Part shown: positions 1-8,831 of the stretch, one piece after another
How positions within the stretch are numbered: position 1 is the first letter of the stretch
Layout of the letters: each line of letters starts with the position of its first letter
Origin: JAJDTR01 sp965220415
Lineage (GTDB): Bacteria > Poribacteria > WGA-4E > JAJDTR01
Direction of reading: 5' to 3'
Assembly: GCA_965220415.1 (NCBI GenBank)
Contig: OZ244829.1
Location: 4,464,001-4,528,000 of the forward strand
DNA length: 64,000 nucleotides
The notes under the pieces: model-generated
Databases searched by the model: none
What the model was told of the DNA's origin: nothing
Seen by the model: only the letters and a program-made list of their open reading frames with translations
Made by a program: the position numbers and the translations under genes

Positions 1-179
1 AGATGTACCTGAGGGTGAAGCCGCCGAATCCGGCGGACGTGAACGGTGACGGAGTCGTGAACATTTTGGACTTGACCATAATTGCTCAGGCCCTTGGAAC
101 GGATAGCTTGGAGGGGGATGTGAATGGGGATGGGGTGGTGAATGTGATTGATTTGGTCTTTGTCGCAAATCAATTCTGA
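1..179 (+). CDS. C-terminal end of a dockerin-repeat protein (partial)
   Basis: The frame with codons starting at position 3 stays open from the window edge to a TGA at 177-179. It encodes two copies of the dockerin type I calcium-binding motif: D-V-N-G-D-G-V-V-N-I-L-D, followed about 28 residues later by D-V-N-G-D-G-V-V-N-V-I-D. The protein then ends in VANQF. Paired motifs at the extreme C-terminus are characteristic of the dockerin/EF-hand module, which in cellulosome bacteria binds cohesins and elsewhere often sits at the end of large secreted proteins. The catalytic or binding part lies outside the window, so its substrate cannot be stated. Confidence 0.75.
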   Translation, partial: MYLRVKPPNPADVNGDGVVNILDLTIIAQALGTDSLEGDVNGDGVVNVIDLVFVANQF

Positions 180-379
180 TAAAGGCAGTGGTCAGTGACA
201 AGAGGATCTCTATCGCGGTCGTTCTTCACTTCCTTGATCTATTCGCTCAGTTGCTGGCTAGTGGTCAGCGAAAAGACTGAGCCAGTGGATCCCTCTCCCG
301 GTCGCGAGTAAAACTCGTTCCCACAATTTGCCCGTCGTATCGACCATCAGATCGCTGTGGCGTCACTCCAGAAATGTTA

Positions 380-1222
380 TTACTTAGCCGCTAACTCACG
401 TTTTAACCGTTTAGCATTCTCTATCTTAACTTCAAATTGCGGTAAACCGGCAGCTCTTTCCAGAAAGATTTCAAGATACGATTGGGTCATGGACACATTA
501 CCCGTCTCCATGTACAACTGACTCAGCCGGTAATAGACCTCCGGATCGGTTGAATCGAGCGACAACGCCTTTTCATACGTGCGGATTGCCCGGTTCAACT
601 GCCCCGAATCCTGGAATGCCTCGCCCAAGCCGACGTGTGCGTCCGCGTCGTTCTCATCTAGACCGATTGCCCTCTCGTAATTCTCGATAGCAACCTCATA
701 CTTACCCCGCGCGTGGTGAGACGCCGCCAAATTATAATAGGCGTCTTGGAATTCCGGGTCAATTTCAATTGCCTTGCGATAGGCTCTTGCCGCTTCATCA
801 AACTCATCCTCGCCGTCGTAAGCGTACCCCAAATTGTTGTAGAACGTAGGATTATCGGGATTCACCCGAATCGCCTCCAGAAACGCTTTAACCGCCTCAT
901 CGTTTAGCCGCAAGTTCAGGTATACCAATCCGAGGTGGTTATGAGTTTGAGCATTCTCGTCATCAAGGCTCACCGCCGTCCGAAATGCCTCAATCGCTTT
1001 ATCGTGTTCCCCCAGATCATGGTAAATTTTCCCGAGCTGAAAGTGACCCTCCGCGTCCTCCGGGGTCAAACCCATTCCCATTCTAAGTTTGAACGCTTCG
1101 CGTTTAAGTTGTTCTTTGCGCTGTGCCGTTTCATCGGGGGGCTGGCAAGCTGAGATCATGAGCCAAGCGCTCAGCAGAGTACAAATCGAGGTATGTAACC
1201 GGCTGAACGATGGTGTGCACAT
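380..1222 (-). CDS. TPR-repeat lipoprotein
   Basis: Starting at the ATG at 1222, the product begins with a short basic segment, a hydrophobic stretch and a lipobox-like ISAC, so it is probably lipid-anchored in the periplasm. A longer reading from a GTG at 1267 adds 15 residues and spoils the signal peptide; neither start has a clear ribosome site. The rest is about six tandem tetratricopeptide repeats with the usual pattern (for example YNLAASHHARGKYEVAIENY and LGLVYLNLRLNDEAVKAF). TPR arrays bind other proteins; no enzyme domain is visible. Similar TPR lipoproteins often serve outer-membrane or secretion machines, but nothing here fixes the partner. Confidence 0.8.
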   Translation of the reverse strand: MCTPSFSRLHTSICTLLSAWLMISACQPPDETAQRKEQLKREAFKLRMGMGLTPEDAEGHFQLGKIYHDLGEHDKAIEAFRTAVSLDDENAQTHNHLGLVYLNLRLNDEAVKAFLEAIRVNPDNPTFYNNLGYAYDGEDEFDEAARAYRKAIEIDPEFQDAYYNLAASHHARGKYEVAIENYERAIGLDENDADAHVGLGEAFQDSGQLNRAIRTYEKALSLDSTDPEVYYRLSQLYMETGNVSMTQSYLEIFLERAAGLPQFEVKIENAKRLKRELAAK

Positions 1223-1392
1223 GATGACTATCCGATTGACGTCATGGAGAGGGTAGACTGTGGTCACTCACACTTTGAGGGGAACGGATATGTTGGCGAG
1301 AACTTGAATCCCTTGATTCGCGGATTTTGAGACGTACAGAGCGTTGATAGGCTCACAACAGGCTGGAGCATCGCCTGCTTTTGGATGGGGTA

Positions 1393-1962
1393 TTACGGCA
1401 CCCGGCGCAACACGTCACTCAGCGGTTTCCGAGGCGAATTTCCAATCTCCGCCGGATAACCCGTATAGAAAAAACCGATGATATATTCACGTTCGCTATC
1501 AATGCCGAGCAAGCTATAGGTGTTCGACTCCATCGTAATCTTTCCCGTGCTCCACTGCATACCGACGCCCATCTCCCAAGCGACGAGTTGAACATTCATC
1601 ATCGCGCAGCAGGCTGCCGCATAATCCTCTCGGCGCTGTTGTTCATCGCCATCCTGAATGCAGGACACCGCGATAATAGTCGGCTTTGACATCATTTTTT
1701 GAAAACCGGCTTCGCCAATCTTCTGCTTGTTCTCTGCACTCACGTGCTCCGCCGCTTTCGCTATTTGAATCTCTCGATACCGTTCTGCGAGAGTCAGTTT
1801 TGTTTCTTCGCCAACTACGGTGAATCGCCACGGTTCGGTAAGTTTGTGGTTGGGCGCGAAAATCCCGAATCCCAAGATTTCCTCAATCACATCATTGGGT
1901 ACTGGATCCGGCTTAAACTTAAATATAGTGCGTCGTGCTGCAACCGCCTCTGTAACTGTCAT
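1393..1962 (-). CDS. Nitroreductase-family flavoprotein
   Basis: About 189 residues, the normal size for the FMN-dependent nitroreductase superfamily. The N-terminus has the family pattern of a variable VTEAVAARRTIFKF segment (the RR/S FMN-phosphate contact region) followed by APNHKLTEPWRF, where typical members have a PS-x-x-N-x-QPW/RF stretch. The C-terminal part contains the usual G-Y-P motif (GFFYTGYPAE). It probably reduces nitroaromatics, quinones or an unknown metabolite with NAD(P)H. A good Shine-Dalgarno (GGAGG) lies about 11 bases before the ATG at 1962; a TTG six bases upstream is an alternative start. It stands alone between a repeat-containing gap and the prepilin peptidase gene. 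Confidence 0.85.
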   Translation of the reverse strand: MTVTEAVAARRTIFKFKPDPVPNDVIEEILGFGIFAPNHKLTEPWRFTVVGEETKLTLAERYREIQIAKAAEHVSAENKQKIGEAGFQKMMSKPTIIAVSCIQDGDEQQRREDYAAACCAMMNVQLVAWEMGVGMQWSTGKITMESNTYSLLGIDSEREYIIGFFYTGYPAEIGNSPRKPLSDVLRRVP

Positions 1963-2047
1963 TGTCAAGTCGCCTCCAAATAAAGTTTGTTTTTCTACGG
2001 ACGTTTACTCCCGCAAATATGCGCCGAATTCTAATTCTCAATCTGTT

Positions 2048-2845
2048 TCAAACCCAACCAATAAATCTCAAATATCCGTTCCACATCTCTTCTCCCCAAA
2101 AGAGGTCCAACACCGCCGCGATCGCCAAAAATGGCCCATAAGGAATCGGATGATGTCGGTTACGCTCGGTAAATAGGATTAGCAAAAACCCCACAACTGA
2201 TCCGATAAACGCGGATAGGACAACCACAATCAACAGGTGCGGCCACGCGCCGAGAAACAACCCGATTAGCGCCATCAGTTTGATGTCTCCGCCGCCCATT
2301 GCCTCTTTGCGCAAAATCGCCTTTCCCAGGATGCCTATTAACAAGAGGATTCCACTCCCCGTAACTGCCCCAATCAAATGCCCAAGGAGGTAATACCAAT
2401 CCTGTTGTTGCACGGATATGGCGGCGGTTATCCCTAGGCCTAGCAGGAGTCCGGTGGCGATAATGGCATTGGGGATGATGTACCATCGCGCATCAATCCA
2501 TGAAACCGGTATGAGCAGCGCAACAAAAAGACACCCATGAACGAATCCAAGAGTTAAGCCGAACCGGTAGTACACTAACAGAAACAGCCCGCCCGTAATC
2601 AATTCGATGAGCGGGTATGCAATTGAAATTCGGATTCCGCAATCCCGGCAGCGCCCGCGTAGGAGAATATAACTTAGGACGGGAATGTTATCGTAGAATC
2701 TTATCGTCGCCTGACACTCCGGGCAAATCGACCATCGGGGAGAATTTATGGAAAGCCCGTCACGCGGGATACGGTATATACAGACATTCAGGAAACTGCC
2801 AATTAGCAAACCAAGCACAAAAATTAAAAACGGTGCTACTTCCAC
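2048..2845 (-). CDS. pilD: Type IV prepilin peptidase (A24 family)
   Basis: 265 residues, matching bifunctional prepilin peptidase/N-methyltransferases. The N-terminal domain has the motif GSFLNVCIYRIP and two zinc-type CxxC pairs (CPEC and CRDC, about 24 residues apart). The membrane-embedded aspartyl protease part has its two aspartates in SWIDARWYIIPN and GGGDIKLMALIG. It cleaves the leader of type IV pilins and type II secretion pseudopilins and methylates the new N-terminus at the inner membrane. The gene starts (GTG) inside the last codons of the upstream pseudopilin gene, so the enzyme and a probable substrate are translated together. No other pilus or secretion genes are in the window. 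Confidence 0.93.
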   Translation of the reverse strand: MEVAPFLIFVLGLLIGSFLNVCIYRIPRDGLSINSPRWSICPECQATIRFYDNIPVLSYILLRGRCRDCGIRISIAYPLIELITGGLFLLVYYRFGLTLGFVHGCLFVALLIPVSWIDARWYIIPNAIIATGLLLGLGITAAISVQQQDWYYLLGHLIGAVTGSGILLLIGILGKAILRKEAMGGGDIKLMALIGLFLGAWPHLLIVVVLSAFIGSVVGFLLILFTERNRHHPIPYGPFLAIAAVLDLFWGEEMWNGYLRFIGWV

Positions 2846-3300
2846 CAGTACTTGGCTCCTTCCTTTGGGTTCTCGTGGTACACACGGCTTATCTCCGCAA
2901 CGCCTCCGTGTCTATATTTTTCCGGCACTCGGGGATGATTTGCGGAAATACATACCTTATATATATCCGGCATAAGTTGATAGCTTCCTCCCCACGGTGT
3001 TTCGAGGACATCTGCAAGGTAGCTTCCCTTCCAGCCTTCAATACCCGGATCAGTGACCAAGTCTTCCAATTTCTGAGGGTATTCCTTCGTATGCTTGTAA
3101 AACTTTTTGATTGCTCCGGCAATCATGTCCACATCGTTGTCGGCAGGCATAACTTTTCGGTCATATTCCAGATACGGTGGTAGGGATAGTGCGCCGATAA
3201 GAATGACTAGTGCGACCAAAATGAGTAGTTGTGTTCGAGTCATGCCGGAAGCACTGGCATCGAATTTGGTTACTATATTATTCAGTATTAAGTTCTTCAT
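2836..3300 (-). CDS. GspG-like pseudopilin
   Basis: 154 residues. After a 19-residue leader ending SASG comes MTRTQLLILVALVILIGAL, a hydrophobic N-terminal helix like those of type IV pilins and type II secretion pseudopilins, then a small soluble domain with Y-P-x-x-L-E-D-L and W-G-G-S-Y motifs, as in the major pseudopilin GspG. The predicted cleavage is Gly/Met. Position +5 of the mature protein, almost always Glu, is Gln here. The gene overlaps both neighbours (NtrC-type regulator upstream, prepilin peptidase downstream), indicating one transcript. The family assignment is fairly firm; whether it belongs to a secretion system or a pilus cannot be told. Confidence 0.8.
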   Translation of the reverse strand: MKNLILNNIVTKFDASASGMTRTQLLILVALVILIGALSLPPYLEYDRKVMPADNDVDMIAGAIKKFYKHTKEYPQKLEDLVTDPGIEGWKGSYLADVLETPWGGSYQLMPDIYKVCISANHPRVPEKYRHGGVAEISRVYHENPKEGAKYWWK

Positions 3301-4690
3301 CTGGGCGTTTGATGTTGTATTTTGTGAGTTTTTTGTAAAAATTACTTCTCTCTATTTTTAATTGTTCCGCGGTTTGTTTCACATTCCAGCGGTTTGCTTC
3401 GAGTGCTTGGAGAACGAAACTCTTTTCGGCTTCATCAACCATCTTTTGTAGCGAGTTGCTGGATTGCGGTTGAAGACTGATGGAGGTTGCGTCAATCTCT
3501 GTTACTGCCTCGGGCGTAACCGGAAGGATTGCCGTGACATCATCGGACACGATGACTTCATGAGGTGCCATTATGAGCAATCGTTCGACGATATTTTTCA
3601 GCTCCCGTATATTGCCCGGCCAGTCGTACGATTCCATGACGCGAATTGCCGAAGGGGCAATGGTCTTGGGCGAGCGTGCGTTGTCACGATGAAATCGCTC
3701 GACGAAATGCTGTACCAATAGCGGTAAATCATCAAGCCGATTCCGTAATGGCGCCACAATAATGGGCACCACATTCAAACGGTAATACAGGTCTTGTCGA
3801 AAGGCTCCATCCTCAATCTCCTTGTCCAAGGATTTATTCGTGGCTGCGATAACTCTTACGTCAACATGCAGCGTTTGACTGCCGCCCAAGCGTTGGATCT
3901 CGCCGTACTCAAGCACTCGCAGCACTTTCGCCTGCGCCTTGAGACTCATGTCGCCAATTTCGTCAAGAAACAGCGTACCGCCATCTGCCAGTTCAAACTT
4001 GCCGCGGCGCTGGTGTGCCGCACCGGTAAATGCGCCCCGCTCATGTCCGAATAACTCACTCTCAATGAGCTCGTCTGGAAGTGCGGCGCAATTCAACGAA
4101 ATGAACGGCCTCCGGTTCCGTTGGCTCTGCTGGTGGATTGCATCGGCGACGAGCTGTTTGCCCGTGCCATTTTCTCCCGTGATAAGTACGCTCAGATCGC
4201 TTGATGCAACTTGTCCAATCTGTGTGCGGAGTTGCTGTATTGCGCCTCCTTTTCCAATCATCTCATCCTTGACGCCAATCTGAGATTTAAGAACTTCATT
4301 CTCCCGAGATAGACGCGATAGTTCTAGAAAAGGATTTACAGTCTGAAGAATCTCGGATACAGATTTGGGCTTGACGAGGTAATTCCTGGCGCCAAGTTCC
4401 ATTGCTTTAACCGCAGTCTCAATGTCCTGTTGTGCGGACATCATCACCACATTTAAATCCGGCTGGGTTTGTCTCAGTTTCTTTAATGTCTCTATACCAT
4501 TCATTCCGCCCGGCATGATGATGTCAAGCAGCACGAGATCCACGGCCTCTGCAGTGCAAACCTCCACCGCTTCTTCGCCGCTTGAAGCCGTCAGTGCCGT
4601 GTAGCCTTCTAGTTTTAGTCCCCGCGAGACAGATGACAAGGCGTTTTTCTCGTCATCTACAATCAGAATCGTACCCTTGGTTGACGGCAT
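3278..4690 (-). CDS. NtrC-family sigma-54 response regulator
   Basis: 470 residues from the ATG at 4690, preceded by GAGG at a good distance; an in-frame TTG two codons earlier is less likely. Domain order: receiver domain (acid pocket VDDE near residue 11, phospho-acceptor Asp56 in VLLDIIMP), AAA+ sigma-54 activator domain (GENGTGKQ Walker A, the diagnostic GAFTGA loop, Walker B LFLDEIGD), and a C-terminal Fis-type helix-turn-helix (VKQTAEQLKIERSNFYKKL). It activates sigma-54 promoters when phosphorylated. No histidine kinase is adjacent. Its 3' end overlaps the pseudopilin gene by 23 bases, so it may regulate, or merely be co-expressed with, that operon. Confidence 0.93.
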   Translation of the reverse strand: MPSTKGTILIVDDEKNALSSVSRGLKLEGYTALTASSGEEAVEVCTAEAVDLVLLDIIMPGGMNGIETLKKLRQTQPDLNVVMMSAQQDIETAVKAMELGARNYLVKPKSVSEILQTVNPFLELSRLSRENEVLKSQIGVKDEMIGKGGAIQQLRTQIGQVASSDLSVLITGENGTGKQLVADAIHQQSQRNRRPFISLNCAALPDELIESELFGHERGAFTGAAHQRRGKFELADGGTLFLDEIGDMSLKAQAKVLRVLEYGEIQRLGGSQTLHVDVRVIAATNKSLDKEIEDGAFRQDLYYRLNVVPIIVAPLRNRLDDLPLLVQHFVERFHRDNARSPKTIAPSAIRVMESYDWPGNIRELKNIVERLLIMAPHEVIVSDDVTAILPVTPEAVTEIDATSISLQPQSSNSLQKMVDEAEKSFVLQALEANRWNVKQTAEQLKIERSNFYKKLTKYNIKRPDEELNTE

Positions 4691-4840
4691 GTGCAAATAC
4701 CTCGGTAAAACTCCTTGCGGACGACTGCATCATAGTAGGGTGCGCACCAGCCCTTAAAAACCCCACCGGGAAAAAACGAGCAAATAACAAGCGAGAAAGC
4801 CCACTGGTGTATGAAAACGAAAATCAACCACCATCACCAC

Positions 4841-6826
4841 CTACGTCTCGCCAAGCTCCCGCTTCAGGTCCGAAATCTGATCTCGCAGAGCCGCTGCCCG
4901 CTCGAACTCTAAATCGGCGGCTGCCTCGTGCATCTGAGATGTTAATTGAACAAGCAACGCTTTAATCTCTTCGGCGCCAACATCCTCCAAAGTTGGGACG
5001 GCATCGATCGTTTTCGATTCCTCAGGTTCGTCCGTTAACTTCGTTATCAGGTCGTGGATGGCTTTGTCAATCGTGGCTGGGGTGATGCCGTGTTCCTCGT
5101 TATATGCCATCTGAATTTCGCGCCGTCGATTGGTTTCGTCAATGGCATTTCGGATTGCATCCGTGATCTCATCGGCATACAGCAGCACCTCTCCATCCAC
5201 GTTCCGAGCGGCGCGCCCCGCGGTTTGAATAAGCGATGTTTCCGATCGAAGAAATCCTGCGCGATCCGCGTCAAGAATTGCGACTAGCGACACTTCGGGA
5301 AGATCCAAACCCTCGCGCAAGAGGTTTATGCCCACTATAACATTGAATACCCCTTCTCGGAGTTCGCGCAAAATCTGGGCGCGTTCAAACGTTTCCACCT
5401 CGGAATGGAGGTAGTTCGCCTTAATCCCCGCCTCGGCAAGATAATCCGTAAGGTCTTCCGACATACGTTTGGTGAGCGTAGTCACGATGACGCGCTGATT
5501 CTGGGCAACTCTTTCGTTGATGACGCCTATTAAATGATCAATCTGTCCTTCTACCGGATGAACCACAATTTGTGGATCAATCAACCCCGTTGGTCGGATA
5601 ATCTGTTCAACTACTTGGCTGCTAGTGTGCAATTCGTGTTTGCCGGGCGTGGCTGAGACGAAAATCGCTTGATTGATGTACGTGTCTAGTTCTTCAAAGC
5701 GCAGCGGACGGTTGTCGAGTGCGGAGGGAAGGCGAAATCCGTAATCTACGAGGGTTTCCTTACGTGATCGGTCGCCGCGGTACATTCCACGTAGTTGTGG
5801 CACCGTCACATGGGATTCGTCTATGAACATCAGGTAATCTTCGGAAAAGAAATCAATCAGGCAGTACGGTGGTTGCCCCGGTTCCAGACCGGAGAGGTGC
5901 CGGGAGTAATTCTCGATGCCGGAACAGTAGCCGACTTCACGCAGCATCTCAAGGTCAAAACGGGTACGTTGCTCAATTCGCTGTGCCTCCAGCAGCTTGT
6001 TGTTCGTGGCAAAGTAGTCGATCCGTTCCTGAAGTTCCGTCTCAATGTTCACCAACGCTTCTTCAAAGAGTTCGGCATCCGTTAAAAAGTGTTTGGCGGG
6101 ATAGATTTCAATGGTGTCATGTTCCGACAATATCTCTCCGGTCAGTGTATCAATCTCGGTCAGTCGATCCACCTCGTCCCCGAAGAGTTCGATTCGGTAA
6201 GCAGTGTTCGCATAAGCGGGGAAGACCTCGATTACATCGCCGCGCGCGCGGAAATTCCCCTGCCAAAACTCGACATCGTTCCGTTCGTACTGAATAGTGA
6301 CCAGTGCCCGCAACAGTTTCTGACGCTTAATTACCTCGCCCATCTTAACTTCAACCTTTTGAACGTCATACTCCTTCGGCGATCCGATGCCGTAGATACA
6401 GGACACGCTTGCCACAATGACAACATCACGCCGGGAGAGCAACGACGCCGTCGAGGCAAGCCTCAGGCGGTTGATCTCTTCGTTGATCTGGATGTCTTTT
6501 TCGATATAGGTATCGGTGGATGGGATATAGGCTTCCGGCTGGTAATAGTCGTAGTAACTGACGAAGTAATGTACCGCATTATTGGGAAAGTAATCTCGAA
6601 ACTCGCTGTACAACTGCGCGGCAAGAGTCTTGTTCGGTGAGATGACTATCGTTGGACGCTGCATTTCGGCGATGACGTGCGCCATGGAAAAGGTTTTTCC
6701 CGAACCCGTGACCCCCAGCAGTGTCTGCAATCGATCTCCGGTCTTCAAACCTTTGGCGAGTTTGCGGATTGCCTCCGGCTGATCGCCTTGGGGCTTATAG
6801 TCTGAAATTAACTCGAACTCTGGCAT
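4841..6826 (-). CDS. uvrB: Excinuclease ABC subunit B
   Basis: 661 residues, full length for UvrB. It shows the Walker A motif GVTGSGKT at residues 38-45, the damage-wedging beta-hairpin region YYDYYQPEAYIP near residue 95, helicase motifs (FIDESHVT, SATPG, QTAGRAARN) and the C-terminal UVR motif that binds UvrC. UvrB is the damage-verification subunit of bacterial nucleotide excision repair, loaded by UvrA2 and then pairing with UvrC. uvrA and uvrC are not in the window. Mfd, which feeds this pathway from stalled RNA polymerase, is encoded at 39.7 kb. Confidence 0.98.
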   Translation of the reverse strand: MPEFELISDYKPQGDQPEAIRKLAKGLKTGDRLQTLLGVTGSGKTFSMAHVIAEMQRPTIVISPNKTLAAQLYSEFRDYFPNNAVHYFVSYYDYYQPEAYIPSTDTYIEKDIQINEEINRLRLASTASLLSRRDVVIVASVSCIYGIGSPKEYDVQKVEVKMGEVIKRQKLLRALVTIQYERNDVEFWQGNFRARGDVIEVFPAYANTAYRIELFGDEVDRLTEIDTLTGEILSEHDTIEIYPAKHFLTDAELFEEALVNIETELQERIDYFATNNKLLEAQRIEQRTRFDLEMLREVGYCSGIENYSRHLSGLEPGQPPYCLIDFFSEDYLMFIDESHVTVPQLRGMYRGDRSRKETLVDYGFRLPSALDNRPLRFEELDTYINQAIFVSATPGKHELHTSSQVVEQIIRPTGLIDPQIVVHPVEGQIDHLIGVINERVAQNQRVIVTTLTKRMSEDLTDYLAEAGIKANYLHSEVETFERAQILRELREGVFNVIVGINLLREGLDLPEVSLVAILDADRAGFLRSETSLIQTAGRAARNVDGEVLLYADEITDAIRNAIDETNRRREIQMAYNEEHGITPATIDKAIHDLITKLTDEPEESKTIDAVPTLEDVGAEEIKALLVQLTSQMHEAAADLEFERAAALRDQISDLKRELGET

Positions 6827-6909
6827 AGTATTTCTTTTCGGGACATATTATACTCTGCGTTGGGTATTATTGCGCTTTCTTTCCCGGTAATTACTGTTTG
6901 TAATAATGA

Positions 6910-7014
6910 TTGTAGGGTGGGCACTGCCCACCATTCCAATCAGTTTGGGATAAATAGTTGGTTCCCCTGGCGCGCAACGGACCGCGTTGATGGTGGGCAG
7001 TGCCCACCCTACAA
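6910..7014. repeat. 105-bp element with 25-bp perfect inverted termini
   Basis: Bases 6910-6934 and 6990-7014 are exact reverse complements: the arm starts TTGTAGGGTGGGCACTGCCC and ends ACCAT. Each arm is itself nearly palindromic around GGTGGGCANTGCCCACC. About 55 bp lie between the arms. This is a small transposon-like palindromic element in the gap upstream of uvrB and contains no gene. Small reading frames across it are by-products. Confidence 0.8.
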
Positions 7015-7134
7015 CTACCGCCAGACGCTTGAAAATACGCAATTTCCAGCGGTGTGTAGTATAAAAGACCTACGTAGCACCAGCAGGTCGGGAATCGGAG
7101 TTCCCTCGTACAAGGGTCGCGACCTGGAGATCGC

Positions 7135-7170
7135 GGGCTCTCTATCGCACTCGCTATCCGCTCGTTTGAT
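7135..7170 (-). repeat. 36-bp dispersed unit
   Basis: One copy, in reverse orientation, of the 36-bp intergenic unit whose forward form begins ATCAAGCGA and ends GCGATAGAGATCCC. Lies in the uvrB-alcohol dehydrogenase gap. Confidence 0.75.
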
Positions 7171-7276
7171 CCTACAGAAGACGCAATTTCTGACATCGCG
7201 GAGTATATTTTGTGTGGAATCGAACGATTGATCGCCCTACTAAAAATCCTTGAGCGTTCAACTACGGAAATCCCAA

Positions 7277-8317
7277 TCATGTTTCAGCATCGACCGGACT
7301 CAGACAAATCTTGCCAAAATTCTCACGTGCTTCCATGATCCGATGTGCTTCTGCTGCTTCGCGCAACGGCAACACACGGTCGATAATTGGGTTCAACTTT
7401 CCCTGCTCTGCGAGACGAATAATCGTGCGTAATTCCGATGTAGTACCCAACGCCGATCCCATAAGCGTCAACTGCTTCTGATACATCTTACGGATGTCGA
7501 TCTGACCCATGTTGCCGGTAGTCACGCCGCACGAAACGAGCCTGCCTTTTTTGGCAAGACACGCGATGCTTTTGTCCCACGTCGCTGCCCCAACATGCTC
7601 AAACACGACATCAACGCCGCGTTCGTCCGTGTTTTCGCGGACAATCTCGCTGAAATCGGTGTCGGTATAGTTGATTGTAAAATCGGCGCCCAGTTGTCGT
7701 GCGCGTTCAAGTTTGTCGTCGGTGCTTGCGGTAGCGAAGACGCGCGCGCCGCACAACTTGGCAATTTGTAGCCCGGCGCTTCCGACGCCGCTGCCTGCCG
7801 ACAAAATCAGCACGTCCTCCCCGGGACGAACTCCGGCGCGGCTCACTAGCATGTGCCACGCCGTGAGGTATGCCATCGGCATCGCAGCCGCTTCATAATA
7901 GGAAAGGTGTGAGGAGAGCAGCGTCGCATTCTCGGCGGGAGCTTTGACGTATTCGGCGTACCCGCCGTTGGTTTGGAATCCCAGGAGAGTCTGTGAGTCA
8001 CATAAATTCTCGTCGCCGTTGAGGCAGTCGACGCACTGACCACAAGGAATGCAGGGCGACAGAACGACGCTATCCCCGACAGCAACGTTTCGCACGTCTG
8101 CGCCGACCTCAACCACCTCACCGGAAATATCGGAACCCAGAATATGCGGAAAAGGTTGCACCTCCGGGCGATCGCGACGCGCACGAATATCGAGGTGGTT
8201 GACGGCACAAGCGCAAACTTTGACTACGATTTCCGACGCGGAGATAATCGGATCAGGGACTTCCTCATAGCACAGTTTGTCGATTCCGCCCTGTTCGTGG
8301 AAAACGACTGCTTTCAT
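7277..8317 (-). CDS. Zinc-dependent medium-chain alcohol dehydrogenase
   Basis: 346 residues from the ATG at 8317 (MKAVVFHEQGG, the usual start of this family); an upstream in-frame start at 8362 would add 15 residues of unlike sequence. It has the GroES-like N-terminal domain, the catalytic-zinc region around HILGSDISGEV, the structural-zinc loop with four cysteines (PCGQCVDCLNGDENLC), and a Rossmann NAD(P) site (SAGSGVGSAGLQIA). It should oxidise an alcohol or reduce an aldehyde, quinone or enoyl compound; the substrate cannot be read from sequence. It follows the DUF350 gene by 19 bases, suggesting co-transcription. Confidence 0.88.
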   Translation of the reverse strand: MKAVVFHEQGGIDKLCYEEVPDPIISASEIVVKVCACAVNHLDIRARRDRPEVQPFPHILGSDISGEVVEVGADVRNVAVGDSVVLSPCIPCGQCVDCLNGDENLCDSQTLLGFQTNGGYAEYVKAPAENATLLSSHLSYYEAAAMPMAYLTAWHMLVSRAGVRPGEDVLILSAGSGVGSAGLQIAKLCGARVFATASTDDKLERARQLGADFTINYTDTDFSEIVRENTDERGVDVVFEHVGAATWDKSIACLAKKGRLVSCGVTTGNMGQIDIRKMYQKQLTLMGSALGTTSELRTIIRLAEQGKLNPIIDRVLPLREAAEAHRIMEARENFGKICLSPVDAET

Positions 8318-8336
8318 GAAGGCACGTTGACGCGCG

Positions 8337-8690
8337 TCACCCGCTAATCGCGGCGGACACAATCAATCCGAGTGCGATCAATAACCCTGCGATTGCCACC
8401 CCTGCCGCTGTATTGTTATCTTCGGCAATCTCGTGATTCAGGTGATACGGCGTAACTGCGTCAAATATCTTGTATCCGATTAACAAGATGATTAGACCCA
8501 CGACACTGAATACGATGCTTTCGATAACCAAGCCTACAAGGACTTTAACGTTGAGCATTGGAGATGCCCCCATTGTTGCCCCACTCCCCATCGCGGCGTC
8601 TTGGGCGCGGACGTGTGTCGAAAGCACTGCTGCGGAAACAATCCAAACAATCGCCAGAACGAAAGCGATACGGACGATTTTCTTAGCCAT
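8337..8690 (-). CDS. DUF350-family small membrane protein
   Basis: 117 residues: an N-terminal signal-like helix, then two hydrophobic helices flanking YKIFDAVTPYHLNHEIAEDNN. That segment is the hallmark of DUF350 (UspA-unrelated small integral membrane proteins with a D-x-x-TP-x-x-LN-x-E-I-x-E-x-N motif). The final helix is GVAIAGLLIALGLIVSAAI. A strong ribosome site (AAGGAG, 6-base spacer) fixes the start. The function of DUF350 is not established. It sits at the head of a likely two-gene unit with the alcohol dehydrogenase. Confidence 0.8.
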   Translation of the reverse strand: MAKKIVRIAFVLAIVWIVSAAVLSTHVRAQDAAMGSGATMGASPMLNVKVLVGLVIESIVFSVVGLIILLIGYKIFDAVTPYHLNHEIAEDNNTAAGVAIAGLLIALGLIVSAAISG

Positions 8691-8831
8691 TGGTATCTCC
8701 TTAAATTGTGGTATGTGAAGTTAACGCCTAACAAATCATTCAGGAATGATTCATTTTTCCGATTCCGAGGTTTCGGCTGTTGCTTCATCGTGGACGTTGC
8801 CCGACGAAGTCGCGTCTTCGGCAAGTTGCTC

